Assembly: GCF_007000325.2 (NCBI RefSeq)
Contig: NZ_CP117269.1
Coordinates: 124,001-188,000, forward strand
Source: Rhizobium rhododendri
Lineage (GTDB): Bacteria > Pseudomonadota > Alphaproteobacteria > Rhizobiales > Rhizobiaceae
DNA length: 64,000 nucleotides
Direction: 5' to 3'
Below, in pieces: positions 53,721 to 62,923 of this stretch. Position numbers and translations under genes: made by a program. Below the pieces are notes generated by a model. The model saw only the letters and a program-made list of their open reading frames with translations, was not told the origin of the DNA and did no database searches. The first letter of the stretch is position 1; every line of letters begins with the position of its first letter.

Positions 53721-55375
53721 CAGGCCGCCTGCCTCAGTGGCGATGTTGTGGTTTCCCGCCAATTCCAGGGGAGAAGCTCATCAAGACGGCTGACTGGATG
53801 GTTGGCGATGCGGGCAAGGACATCGGCAAGCCAGGCCTGTGGGTCAATGCGATTCATTTTCGCGGTGACGATCAGACTGTACATGCCCGCCGCCCGCTGG
53901 CCCCCTCGATCGGAACCGGCAAATAGCCAGGCTTTCCGTCCGAGTGCCACACCGCGCAGAGATCGCTCCGCACAATTGTTCGACAGGCAAATGCGCCCGT
54001 CGTCGAGGAAACGAATGAAGGATTCCCAGCGGTTCAGCATGTAGTCAAACGCCTTTGCCAAGTCATTGTCGCGCGACAACCTGGCGCGGTGTTCGCGTAT
54101 CCATATCTCCATGTCGTCGATCAGCGGTTTTGACAACTGCTGGCGGATTGCTTTTCTCTCATCAGCCGTACGGCCATTGATATGGCGCTCGATTTCGAAC
54201 AGTGCGTCGATCCGCTGCACCATGTTCAAGGCGACCGGCGAGATGACGGCGGCATTTTTACCCTGCGCTTTTCGGCGCGCGTTGGCCTCCAAATCGGCTT
54301 GCGCAAAGAATGGTCGCCTCGCATGCGCCCAACACGCCGCCTCATGAATCGGGCCCGGACTTCGATCAGGAAGATAGAGCTGGCCATAGCCCGTATAGGC
54401 GTCCGCCTGCAGAATGCCGCTATAATTGGCCAGATGCGCCTGCGGATGTTCGCCGGCCCGGTCCCGGGAATAATAGAACATCGCCGACGGAGGCGCCGTT
54501 CCGCCAAACGGAGCATCGTCCTTGACGTAGCTCCATATCCGACCGGTGACGGTCTTGCCGAGAGCGAGAACCGGCACGGTCGTGTCATCACCGTGGATCC
54601 GTTCCGACGCGAACGTATGGCTTTCAATCCGCCTCACAAGCGGGTCAAGGACCTGGCAGCACGCGCCAATCGCGTCTGCTGCTGTCGACAGACTGACTGG
54701 CACACCTTCCAGGGCAAAACGTTCGACCTGGCGATTGAGGGGAATGTGCTGGCCGAACTTGTCGCAGAGCATCATCGCCAAAAGGCTCGGACCCGCCCAT
54801 CCTCTCGGTATGACATGGAAGGGTGCAGGTGCCTGGCTGATCTTCTCGCAGTCACGGCAGGTGAACTTTTCCCGCACCGTCTGAATGACCTTCCAGCTAC
54901 GCGGTACGCTCTCCATCGTTTCGGTGATGTCTTCGCCGAGCTTGCGAAGCCGTTCACCGCCACAGCAGCTGCAGGCAACCGGACCAGGCACCACGACACG
55001 CTCACGCGGAAGATGTTCCGGGAAAGGCTTCTTGACGGGCCGCTTGCGCGTAAAGCCGGTGACCGCAATCGCAGCAGCTGCGGCAACGGCCATTTCGGCG
55101 GCAAGCTCATCTTCGGTCGCCGCCGCTTCGGCGTCCTCAAGCATCAGCTCCATCTGCGCGATCAGCCGCGCTGTCCGTTCCGACTTCTGACCGCGCAGTT
55201 CCCGTTGCAGCTTTTCGATATAGACTTTCTGGCGAAGAATGATGGCCTGATCGTCGGCCTCCTTGGCCTTGGCAACAGCCAATTCGGCCAAAGCAGTAGC
55301 CCGTTCCGACCGCGCAATCGCTAGCTCTGCTTCCAGGGCAGCATGATCACGGTGATTTCCCGAGCCGGTTTCCAT
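53720..55375 (-). CDS. tnpC: IS66 transposase TnpC, second copy
   Basis: A 551-residue intact DDE transposase, one Ala shorter than the first copy near the N-terminus, with the same coiled coil, zinc-binding CSCCGGERLRKLGEDI, SERIHGDDTTVPVLALGK and ICLSNNCAERSLRGVALGRK motifs. Start ATG at 55375. Confidence 0.93.
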   Translation of the reverse strand: METGSGNHRDHAALEAELAIARSERATALAELAVAKAKEADDQAIILRQKVYIEKLQRELRGQKSERTARLIAQMELMLEDAEAAATEDELAAEMAVAAAAAIAVTGFTRKRPVKKPFPEHLPRERVVVPGPVACSCCGGERLRKLGEDITETMESVPRSWKVIQTVREKFTCRDCEKISQAPAPFHVIPRGWAGPSLLAMMLCDKFGQHIPLNRQVERFALEGVPVSLSTAADAIGACCQVLDPLVRRIESHTFASERIHGDDTTVPVLALGKTVTGRIWSYVKDDAPFGGTAPPSAMFYYSRDRAGEHPQAHLANYSGILQADAYTGYGQLYLPDRSPGPIHEAACWAHARRPFFAQADLEANARRKAQGKNAAVISPVALNMVQRIDALFEIERHINGRTADERKAIRQQLSKPLIDDMEIWIREHRARLSRDNDLAKAFDYMLNRWESFIRFLDDGRICLSNNCAERSLRGVALGRKAWLFAGSDRGGQRAAGMYSLIVTAKMNRIDPQAWLADVLARIANHPVSRLDELLPWNWRETTTSPLRQAA

Positions 55376-55452
55376 GCTCGAAGTGAATCACATAACCACT
55401 GATTTGTATAGCTTTTTTTGGTGCTGCCGCACGCAATCCCGCCAAAAAAACG

Positions 55453-55801
55453 CTATCCCGCGCTCGTCGGGCGCCATGTCTGCTGCGGGTTTCGCCAGTC
55501 AATTCCCTCAAGCAGATAGGACATCTGGCCAGCCGTCAGCGCAATCGCTCCACCCTCCGTCGCCGGCCAAATGAAACGGCCGCGCTCAAGCCGCTTTGCG
55601 TATAGCGAAAGGCCAATTCCGTCATGCCAAAGAGCCTTGATCAGCCGGCCACTTTTCCCCCCGGAAGACAAAAACGTCCCCCTTGAACGGATCACGGCCC
55701 AGACCTTCCTGCACGATCAGAGCCAAGCCCTGCATCCCTTTGCGCATATCGCAATGGCCGCTCGCAATCCAAACACGCACGCTCGAACTGATCGGGATCA
55801 T
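55453..55801 (-). CDS. tnpB: IS66 accessory protein TnpB, in two frames, second copy
   Basis: Same structure as in the first copy: MIPISSSVRVWIASGHCDMR in one frame and KALWHDGIGLSLYAKRLERG to TWRPTSAG in the other, joined at the G6A4 run (CTTTTCCCCCCGG on the plus strand at about 55652-55664). The shared frame break is notable. Confidence 0.8.
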
Positions 55802-56145
55802 TTGAGCGCTCGCATTACTGCTGCGGCAAGATCACAAGGTGCCCCGGACGCAATCCTCACCTTGGTACCGTTCGCAAAGTCCACAGCGATCGTCGCCGCA
55901 ACGACATCGCCACCGCCCGCGGCACCCACGACCGTCGCGGGCACGAAGGCAGGACCATCCGCCACCGCAACCGACAGCGCCTGGCGGCGCCACGTGTAGA
56001 GCAGCCCCGTCGAAACATCAAAACGACGTGCTACCTCCGACACATTCGCACCGGGAGCGAATGCTGCCTCCAGAATTTCCAGCCGATCAGCCGGTGACCA
56101 ACGACGACGCCGTTCTTGACCCGTCAGCAAAATGGCCTGTGCCAT
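55798..56145 (-). CDS. tnpA: IS66 accessory protein TnpA, second copy
   Basis: Identical to the protein at 20339-20686, with the helix-turn-helix NVSEVARRFDVSTGLLYTWR, and overlapping tnpB by four bases. Confidence 0.88.
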   Translation of the reverse strand: MAQAILLTGQERRRRWSPADRLEILEAAFAPGANVSEVARRFDVSTGLLYTWRRQALSVAVADGPAFVPATVVGAAGGGDVVAATIAVDFANGTKVRIASGAPCDLAAAVMRALK

Positions 56146-56297
56146 AGGTCCTCATTGCGCTCTTAATTCCACTCTCAAGAGCGCAAAATCACGATATCGC
56201 CCAAAACTCGCAAGGCGGTCCACGCCGGAGCGATACTGAGAGCCTCACGCCCGGTTCTGAGAGAGGCTGGAGGTGAAATTCCTCCGGCCTACTCCCC

Positions 56298-56490
56298 CGA
56301 CAGTGCCGGTTCTGGCAAAGGGAAAGACCGATACCGGTCGCATATGGACCTATGTCCGGGACGACCGACATTCGGCGGGCTCTCACCGCCGGCTGCGCTG
56401 TATTACGCATCGCGGGACCGGCGACAGGAGCATCCGGAGCGCCACCTGAAGACCTTCACCGGCATTCTGCAGGCTCAAGCTGCCTGACCT
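56298..56490 (+). pseudogene. IS66 TnpC fragment, 3' exon of the group II intron
   Basis: Continues the host transposase as TVPVLAKGKTDTGRIWTYVR, DDR, and after a small deletion FGGLSPPAALYYASRDRR and HLKTFTGILQA. Degenerate and truncated. Confidence 0.82.
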
Positions 56491-56644
56491 GTGGCCTTCA
56501 CCGGAGGCTTACTCAACTTTGCTCTGGACGTGCGGATATCCATCTTGGCTACGGCCTGACCGTAAGACCAGATACGTTGAAGCAGCTGCGCAGGAAATCA
56601 AAAAGCAACTTGCAAGCAAGGCGGGCCATACGTTTCACTGAGGG

Positions 56645-56700
56645 CGGAGGGAGTGGATGCCCCCTCCCGACGGCATCGCAATGTGCCAAAGTGGTATTCG
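56645..56700 (+). repeat. remnant of an IS110-type element end
   Basis: GAGTGGATGCCCC, then CCCGACGGCATC and AATGTGCCAAAGTG, closely follow the left end of the IS110 element at 30058-30105. No transposase follows. Confidence 0.55.
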
Positions 56701-56861
56701 CGAAGGAAAATAATAGGAGAAGTTTTGATGGAGCCGCAAATTTCCATCAATTGCTAGTTTTCTTTGTATTCGAATTTAGTGAATTTGCATTTGATTTCAT
56801 AAAACTAGCTAATAATATAATAGTGCAATGATTATATATTTCAAATATATTATAAACTAAT

Positions 56862-56873
56862 TGCAAATGTAAC
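56862..56873 (+). promoter_or_regulatory. vir-box-like site upstream of virD1
   Basis: TGCAAATGTAAC matches 10 of 12 positions of TNCAATTGAAAY, 130 bp before the virD1 start. A weaker match (TGCATTTGATTT) is at 56786-56797. VirG control of virD is established in Ti plasmids. Confidence 0.5.
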
Positions 56874-57002
56874 TTTATATAATAGGAAATAACAGAATTA
56901 TTATTGATTTACATTCGTGTCAGGCAGAGAATTCTGTTCTCTTGACTGGAAATGTCCACTCCGGAACAAATCTAGATCATTCCGCTTTCTATGGAGCAAG
57001 CG

Positions 57003-57449
57003 ATGCCGCAAAGCGCAAAATCCCGCTCAGGTGATATTATCGACCGGTGCAAAGAGCAGAAAACCGAGGGTTTCAAGATCGTCAGCACTCGATTGCGATC
57101 GGCCGAATATGAGAGTTTTTCTCGCCAAGCCCGCCGGTTGGGGCTGTCTGACAGCATGGCCATAAGAGTTGCAGTACGCCGGATTGCCGGGTTTCTCGAG
57201 ATTGATGCAGAGACCCGGCAGATAATGGAATCCATACTCCAATCAATAGGAGCGCTCTCAAACAATGTTGCGGTGCTATTATGCGCTTACGCTGAAAATC
57301 CGACAACGGATTTGAGTGCTCTTCAAGCGGAACGCAACGCTTTTGGTAAATCTTTTGCTGATCTGGACAGCTTACTCCGGTCCATTTTGTCGGTATCACG
57401 GCGAAGGATCGACGGTTGCTCCATGCTGGCGGATGCCTCGCAACACTAA
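57003..57449 (+). CDS. virD1: VirD1, relaxosome accessory protein
   Basis: A 148-residue ribbon-helix-helix type protein that works with VirD2 to nick T-DNA borders. The hallmark [20 protein letters not shown] and [20 protein letters not shown] are followed by [20 protein letters not shown] and the C-terminal [15 protein letters not shown]. The ATG at 57003 ([11 protein letters not shown]) is chosen because GGAG lies 6 bases upstream; an in-frame ATG at 56991 overlaps that site. First gene of the virD operon. Confidence 0.93.
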   Translation: MPQSAKSRSGDIIDRCKEQKTEGFKIVSTRLRSAEYESFSRQARRLGLSDSMAIRVAVRRIAGFLEIDAETRQIMESILQSIGALSNNVAVLLCAYAENPTTDLSALQAERNAFGKSFADLDSLLRSILSVSRRRIDGCSMLADASQH

Positions 57450-57634
57450 AGCCTGTCGCCTATAGGTATGCGTTTCATTGAAGACAATAAAACGCAACAT
57501 TCTTTAGAGTTTGTAAGGGGATAGCGAAGCCTGGTTTTCCGATAAGACCAACTCAACCCAAAGAACCGTTATGCTGTGTGGTTTAATCTGAACCTGACAG
57601 ACTCATGCGTAGCTCTTAAAACGGAATTTGTCAG
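57450..57634. other. virD1-virD2 spacer with an IS630-end-like sequence
   Basis: 185 bases. TAAAGCCTGTCGCC at about 57449-57462 is identical to the 14 bp at the left junction of the IS630 element (23478-23491). No second end or gene was found. Confidence 0.5.
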
Positions 57635-58849
57635 ATGCCCGCTCGGTCTCAAGTCATAATCCGCATTGTTCCTGGAGGTGGGACCAAGACACTCCAACAG
57701 ATCATCAATCAGTTGGAGTACTTATCTCGTAAGGGCAAGCTGGAGCTACAGCGCTCTGCACGGCACCTCGATGTTTTCGTACCTCCAGCTGAAATTCGCG
57801 ATCTCGCCCGTAGTTGGGTTCAAGAGACCGGGAGTTATGACGAAAGTCAGTCCGACTCGGAAAGGCAACAGGAATTAACCACCCACATTATTGTAAGCTT
57901 CCCTGCCAGTACAAGCCATGTCGCAGCTTATGCGGCCAGCCGGGAGTGGGTAGCCGAGATGTTTGGATCAGGCGCAGGGGGAGGCAGATACAACTATCTT
58001 ACCGCCTTCCATACCGATCGCGATCACCCACATCTGCATGCCGTCATCAATCGTCGCGAACTTTTGGGACATGGCTGGCTGAAAATATCCCGGCGGCATC
58101 CTCAACTGAATTACGACGCCTTGCGCATTAAAATGGCCGAGATTTCGCTTCGTCATGGAATCGTCCTGGAGGCGACCAGACGTGTTGAGCGCGACATCAC
58201 CGAGCGGCCCATGACTTTTGCTCAGTATCGCCGCCTTGAGCGGCAGCAAGCTAATCAAATTCGTCTAGAGAACCCTGATGTCGAACATGTCTCGCCCGGA
58301 GTAGACGATCCAGAACAGGATCAATCTTTCAATCCTTCGTACGGGGGGACGCCTCGAAACGTGGCAGAAGATTCGCGACAAAACGAGAGTCTTCGACCGA
58401 TGTCTGAAGCGAGCTCCCGGGCACCAATCGGATCGAATACCTCCGGCCGGTATCTTGAAGATGCTGCTAGCATTCAACGTTTGGCAATCGAACCAATCTT
58501 GCACACAGCAGGCGAAGATGACATTCGGCAACGGCTTCATCGAAAACGGCCCCGTGGTGGCGAGCAAGACCAGAGAGACTCAAAACCGACCAAAGTAAAA
58601 GCAACTCGGGCGGGTATGACAATCACCGACGTGTCAGTTGCCCAGGACAATCTGATTACATCGTCGATACAGCCCACTGAAGAAAATCCGTTGCATGACG
58701 CTGGACCATCCGACGTCGCTACAGATGAATTGTCTCTGGGGGCAGATCGTCGGCGGCAACACGTGCCAAATTCCAAGCGTCCCTATCATGAGGACGCGGA
58801 GCCAAGTATTAGAAAGCGTTCAAGGGACGGGCGCAGTCGTGAGGATTAG
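57635..58849 (+). CDS. virD2: VirD2, T-DNA relaxase and pilot protein
   Basis: A 404-residue relaxase that nicks borders and stays bound to the 5' end of the T-strand. The catalytic Tyr29 is in QIINQLEYLSRKGKLELQRS, and the metal-binding three-His motif is in HTDRDHPHLHAVINR (His126-135). The N-terminal 220 residues are strongly VirD2-like. The C-terminal half is variable and shorter than in octopine VirD2 (about 447). It ends with a bipartite nuclear signal (SKRPYHEDAEPSIRKRSRDG). The family's terminal omega motif (DGRGG) is represented only by DGRSRED. Confidence 0.95.
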   Translation: MPARSQVIIRIVPGGGTKTLQQIINQLEYLSRKGKLELQRSARHLDVFVPPAEIRDLARSWVQETGSYDESQSDSERQQELTTHIIVSFPASTSHVAAYAASREWVAEMFGSGAGGGRYNYLTAFHTDRDHPHLHAVINRRELLGHGWLKISRRHPQLNYDALRIKMAEISLRHGIVLEATRRVERDITERPMTFAQYRRLERQQANQIRLENPDVEHVSPGVDDPEQDQSFNPSYGGTPRNVAEDSRQNESLRPMSEASSRAPIGSNTSGRYLEDAASIQRLAIEPILHTAGEDDIRQRLHRKRPRGGEQDQRDSKPTKVKATRAGMTITDVSVAQDNLITSSIQPTEENPLHDAGPSDVATDELSLGADRRRQHVPNSKRPYHEDAEPSIRKRSRDGRSRED

Positions 58850-58961
58850 AGTCTCACCAAAATTGGAAGCCGTTGTCCGCAAAGAAAAATCAAATCAGCA
58901 GAATAGAAAGAATATCTGATCCAATCAGAACCTTAAGGACAGAAGATAGAAGGGATCGATC

Positions 58962-60569
58962 ATGGCGGACGAAGAACCCCGTAGAGACGTCAGCCGTCCT
59001 GCAAAGATGAATTCAAACCATGAAGTGAACGAAATAGCCAGACGTGAACCAACCCCGGGCACATCTTTAGCCGCCGCTGTCCGGCACAACCGAAGAGAGC
59101 TCTCGACTGGAGTAGGAGCATTCGTTTTGAATGGCGTTCGCGACCTTCCAGATACTTCCGCCAAAAATCAACGGTCTACTACTACTGCGGACTGTGAAGC
59201 GGCGTCTTCGTCACGTGCTGACAAGTTGGAACTAAAACGACCGCGCCAACACGAGGAAAACGGTGACGCAAGTGAACCGATGGCGAAGCGAAATATGAGC
59301 TCGAAAGTGCAGGTGGGTCCTGTTGCCGCGTCTTTGGGTGAGAGAGATCGCTTTGCCACGATGTCGGCTTCGCAAGGGGTGCGCCAACCGGTCATAGGGT
59401 CTGATAATGTCGGCGAAACGGCAGAAAGTGATATGCAATCTCGGCACGGAACTGCAACGCTGCCAACTGATACAAGAACCTTTGATTCAAGTCATGATCT
59501 GGACATTGCTGGAGAGGGCCAGCCTGAAGAAAGCTTGGGAAGCGCACGGTATTGGTTGGCAGACAACAGGGATCTCGGGGTCAACAGTCTTGCGTCGACG
59601 CAAGGCTTCTCCTGGCCAGGGCTGGATGAAATCGATCTGCTCGCTGAAAGCGGTTCACCGCTCAGGGCTTCCGCGGATCCCAAAGGCATGGCCGGCGTAA
59701 ATTCAAGCACTAACGCTGGGTCTGCCAGCATCGAAAACCACCAAATTCTAACTGAGAGCGATAATACCGGTAGCGTAATCGGTAGCCAAACAAATCTGGT
59801 GTTGGCCCACGAAGGTTCCGTTCGATCGCTTAACTCACCCGAGGAGCACTTTGACGACTTCCCTGAGTTAACCGATGAGGATCTGGCGTTGATAGACGCG
59901 CTTTCCAAACCCCGCTCGACTTTGGAGCGGGATATTGCGAATACGACTTGTGCGGTCGGGTTGAACGATGCCACTTCAACCGAGACTATTGGCATTGGCC
60001 CCGGCGGTTGGTCCACCCATGCTGGGGCCCAACAGGAAAGAGGTCGGCACAACCCGGGCCAATCGGAAACGAAATTCGACGATTTCCCTGAGCTGACTGA
60101 CGAGGATCTGGCGTTGATCGACGCACTTTCCAAACCGCGCTCGACTTTGGGGCGGGACGGAGCGAATACGACTTGTGCGGTCGGCTTGGACGACGTTACC
60201 GCAACCGAGACTGTTGCCGTTGCCCCTGGCGGGTGGCCCATCCATGCTGGGGTCCAACAGGAGGGGGGGCGACATGACACAGGTCCATCAAAAACGAACT
60301 TAGATGATTTCCCTGAGTTGACCGATGAGGATCTGGCGCGGATCGACGCAATCTCGGAACCCCGTTCACGGAGAGTTCCCTCCGAGCAGAACGCTGGGTT
60401 GCATACTATCGTATCGGAAACGAATGTTGGCCGGACCGGACCTGTCGCGCCCGAAAGCAGAACGCATAGGTTAGCAGATCGGTCCATGGGCCGGAGCGTG
60501 AATGACCTCGACACTCAACGTGGTGCGAGGATTTTTGAACCGCGCCAACGCGAGCGTCATGGGCTGTAG
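58962..60569 (+). CDS. virD3: VirD3-position protein with three tandem repeats
   Basis: A 535-residue acidic, low-complexity protein in the virD3 position. VirD3 proteins are poorly conserved and of unclear function. Three copies of DDFPELTDEDLALIDALSKP lie in the C-terminal third (starting at about 59852, 60077 and 60302), spaced by 75 codons. The first two units are nearly identical through NTTCAVGL. A candidate nuclear signal KRPRQHEENGDASEPMAKR is at residues 91-109. The C-terminus RIFEPRQRERHGL is Arg-rich, as in T4SS substrates. A translocated role is an inference. Confidence 0.75.
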   Translation: MADEEPRRDVSRPAKMNSNHEVNEIARREPTPGTSLAAAVRHNRRELSTGVGAFVLNGVRDLPDTSAKNQRSTTTADCEAASSSRADKLELKRPRQHEENGDASEPMAKRNMSSKVQVGPVAASLGERDRFATMSASQGVRQPVIGSDNVGETAESDMQSRHGTATLPTDTRTFDSSHDLDIAGEGQPEESLGSARYWLADNRDLGVNSLASTQGFSWPGLDEIDLLAESGSPLRASADPKGMAGVNSSTNAGSASIENHQILTESDNTGSVIGSQTNLVLAHEGSVRSLNSPEEHFDDFPELTDEDLALIDALSKPRSTLERDIANTTCAVGLNDATSTETIGIGPGGWSTHAGAQQERGRHNPGQSETKFDDFPELTDEDLALIDALSKPRSTLGRDGANTTCAVGLDDVTATETVAVAPGGWPIHAGVQQEGGRHDTGPSKTNLDDFPELTDEDLARIDAISEPRSRRVPSEQNAGLHTIVSETNVGRTGPVAPESRTHRLADRSMGRSVNDLDTQRGARIFEPRQRERHGL

Positions 60570-60627
60570 ATTCAGCTGTCTGTAAACAAATCGGATTTTC
60601 CAAGAGTGAACAAAGCGTGGTGACGTG

Positions 60628-62607
60628 ATGAATTCAGGCAAGTACACGCCATTACGCCTCACTGTAAGCATAGTATTTTCACTGGCCGTTGGTTTTTGTG
60701 CGGCAAGTTTATACGTCACATTTCGTCATGGCTTTACGGGCGAAATGATGATGACATTCAGCGTTTTTGCATTCCTGCATGAGACGCCGCTTTATTCAGG
60801 ATACGCAAGCGCTACGTTCTATCGTGGACTTATCATAATCGTTGTAACGTCGATGCTTGTGCTGGTATGCCAACTATTTTCATCGATGCGCGAGCGCGAA
60901 CACCACGGCACTGCTCGCTGGGCTGGCTCTGGCGAGATGCGGCACGCGAGATACCTCCAGCGCTACAGGCATATCACGGGTCCGATCTTCGGCAAGACAT
61001 GTGGACCACGTTGGTTTGGTAGCTATCTAAGCAATGGAGAACAACCTCACAGTCTTGTCGTCGCGCCAACTCGTGCTGGTAAGGGCGTCGGTATTGTTAT
61101 CCCGACGTTGCTGACCTTCAAGGGCTCAGTCATTGCTCTGGACGTAAAAGGCGAATTGTTTGAACTCACATCGAGGGCGCGTAAATCAAGCGGAGACGCG
61201 GTTTTCAAGTTCTCGCCCTTAGATCAAGAGCGGCGAACGCACTGTTACAATCCCGTGCTTGATATTGCCGCGTTGCCGCCTGAACGGCGCTTCACTGAAA
61301 CACGCCGCCTTGCTGCAAATCTCCTGACAGCGAAAGGTAAGGGTGCGGAGGGTTTCATCGATGGGGCTCGCGATCTCTTCGTTGCAGGTATATTGAGTTG
61401 TATTGAGCGTGGAACACCAACGATCGGTGCCGTTTATGATCTGTTCGCTCAGCCGGGTGAGAAATATAAACTATTTGCGCAACTTGCCGGGGAAACGCAC
61501 AACAAAGAAGCTCAGCGCATATTCGATAATATGGCGGGAAATGACACCAAAATACTGACGTCATACACATCAGTGCTCGGCGACGGAGGACTCAATCTTT
61601 GGGCCGATCCACTTATAAAAGCAGCCACAAGTCGCTCGGATTTTTCCGTCTACGATTTGCGACGGAAGAGGACTTGTATTTACCTTTGTGTCAGCCCAAA
61701 CGATCTCGAAGTCATCGCGCCGCTGATGCGGCTTCTCTTCCAGCAGGTTGTATCAATCCTGCAGAGATCGCTACCCCATGATGATGAACGTCACGAGGTT
61801 TTGTTTCTTCTCGATGAGTTCAAGCATTTGGGCAAGCTCGAAGCCGTGGAGACGGCGATTACGACGATCGCCGGCTATAAGGGCCGCTTCATGTTCATTA
61901 TACAGAGCCTCTCGGCTTTGACTGGAACTTATGATGAAGCTGGTAAGCAAAATTTTCTCAGTAATACTGGTGTGCAGATATTCATGGCGACTGCTGATGA
62001 CGAGACCCCAACCTATATTTCTAAGGCGATTGGCGATCACACGTTTCAGGCTCGCTCAACCTCGTACACCCAAGCCCGCATGTTTGACCATAACATCCAA
62101 ATCTCTGAACAAGGGGCACCACTTCTGCGCGCCGAACAAGTCCGTCTACTCGACGACGACTATGAAATTGTTCTTATTAAAGGCCAGCCTCCTCTCAAAC
62201 TAAGAAAAGTGAGGTATTATTCGGATCTCATATTGAAGCGAATTTTCGAAAGCCAACAGGGTTCTCTTCCAGAGCCGGAATCGTTGGTGCTGCCGGAAGA
62301 CGTAAATGTCTTTGACAACAATCTTGATCAAAGCGCAGCCGATACAACAATGCGAAACCCGGCGCAGATTGAAGACAGCGAGTGTGTGGACGTCGTTGCC
62401 GCTCAAAGCAAACCCGTTGCTGATCCAGAGCAAAGCGTGGTGATGAAGACAGAAGTTCGCCCCGGTTCGATCGGGGTAGATGAGGGATACAATAGCGTGG
62501 ACACCGCAAACTCCAAGGAGCCTTCGGAAACTGCTCCAGCCCTGGTGGCCCAGCACGAACTCCTCAACCAGATTATTTCTCTTCAGCAACGGGGTGGCAG
62601 GGGGTGA
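60628..62607 (+). CDS. virD4: VirD4, type IV secretion coupling protein
   Basis: A 659-residue inner-membrane ATPase that brings the VirD2-T-strand and effectors to the VirB channel. Two N-terminal membrane segments (LTVSIVFSLAVGFCAASLYV and the stretch GLIIIVVTSMLVLVCQLF) are followed by Walker A APTRAGKG (146-153), Walker B VLFLLDEFKHLG, and the conserved LFQQVVSILQRSLP and FMFIIQSLSALTGTYDEAGK. The C-terminus AQHELLNQIISLQQRGGRG matches Ti VirD4 ends. The ATG at 60628 is chosen over the adjacent GTG at 60625. Intact. Confidence 0.95.
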   Translation: MNSGKYTPLRLTVSIVFSLAVGFCAASLYVTFRHGFTGEMMMTFSVFAFLHETPLYSGYASATFYRGLIIIVVTSMLVLVCQLFSSMREREHHGTARWAGSGEMRHARYLQRYRHITGPIFGKTCGPRWFGSYLSNGEQPHSLVVAPTRAGKGVGIVIPTLLTFKGSVIALDVKGELFELTSRARKSSGDAVFKFSPLDQERRTHCYNPVLDIAALPPERRFTETRRLAANLLTAKGKGAEGFIDGARDLFVAGILSCIERGTPTIGAVYDLFAQPGEKYKLFAQLAGETHNKEAQRIFDNMAGNDTKILTSYTSVLGDGGLNLWADPLIKAATSRSDFSVYDLRRKRTCIYLCVSPNDLEVIAPLMRLLFQQVVSILQRSLPHDDERHEVLFLLDEFKHLGKLEAVETAITTIAGYKGRFMFIIQSLSALTGTYDEAGKQNFLSNTGVQIFMATADDETPTYISKAIGDHTFQARSTSYTQARMFDHNIQISEQGAPLLRAEQVRLLDDDYEIVLIKGQPPLKLRKVRYYSDLILKRIFESQQGSLPEPESLVLPEDVNVFDNNLDQSAADTTMRNPAQIEDSECVDVVAAQSKPVADPEQSVVMKTEVRPGSIGVDEGYNSVDTANSKEPSETAPALVAQHELLNQIISLQQRGGRG

Positions 62608-62923
62608 AAACTCGATAAGAAAAAGAGATGAATGTTTGTTACTGATTGGCAGACAAGTTGGTTGCCCCGTCCTTCGATGTTACCGCCGTTCGCACGGTAC
62701 ACGACGCAAACGTTTCGCTATAAAAACTCTTCCCCGCTAGGCGGAGGGTGGGCAGGGGTCCTTCAGTAGGTCGTGTCCTCTGGGCCGTTCGACAAATAGC
62801 CATCTGTTTTCTGTGTCTTTACGCATTTCGTGACGGAAAACAGCTACTCACTTTTCCTGGCAATCCTCTGGCATGCGATCACGGTAAGCGAATTTATCGA
62901 GACTTATGCGTCGGTATCGAAGC
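62608..62923. other. intergenic region after virD4
   Basis: 316 bases between convergent genes. virD5, which follows virD4 in well-known Ti plasmids, is not here. No clear terminator; GAATGTTTGTTAC at 62630-62642 is treated as chance. Confidence 0.4.

Larger units (their letters stand above)
53110..56236 (-). mobile_element. complete IS66-family element, inverted second copy of the 20.2-kb element
   Basis: 3,127 bp with ends GTATGCATTCGCCG and CGCCGGAGCGATAC. The 8-bp duplication TGAGAGCC (53102-53109 and 56237-56244) lies in the terminal loop of intron domain V. It differs from copy 1 by one codon and a few substitutions. Confidence 0.93.
51271..56297 (+). mobile_element. group II intron, interrupted by an IS66 element
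   Basis: The 5' end GTGTGCTGC fits the GTGYG consensus. A reverse transcriptase/maturase gene lies inside. Domain V is recognisable as GAGCCGGGTGAGG ... CCTCACGCCCGGTTC, now split by the IS66 element (53110-56236). Domain VI with a bulged A region (CCGGCCTACT) follows, and the intron ends at about 56297. Without IS66 and its duplication it is about 1.89 kb. Precise removal restores the host IS66 tnpC frame. Confidence 0.85.
56491..57002. other. region upstream of virD1 with IS debris and AT-rich promoter DNA
   Basis: 56491-56640 contains the tail of an unassigned frame (RYVEAAAQEIKKQLASKAGH, stop about 56639). 56645-56700 is an IS110-end remnant. 56740-57000 is very AT-rich and holds vir-box-like sites. 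No virC genes are present. Confidence 0.45.

Noticed and set aside
62630..62642. ATGTTTGTT, resembling overdrive or Ri stimulator cores, after virD4
   Set aside because: A single short match with no border repeat nearby; expected by chance.
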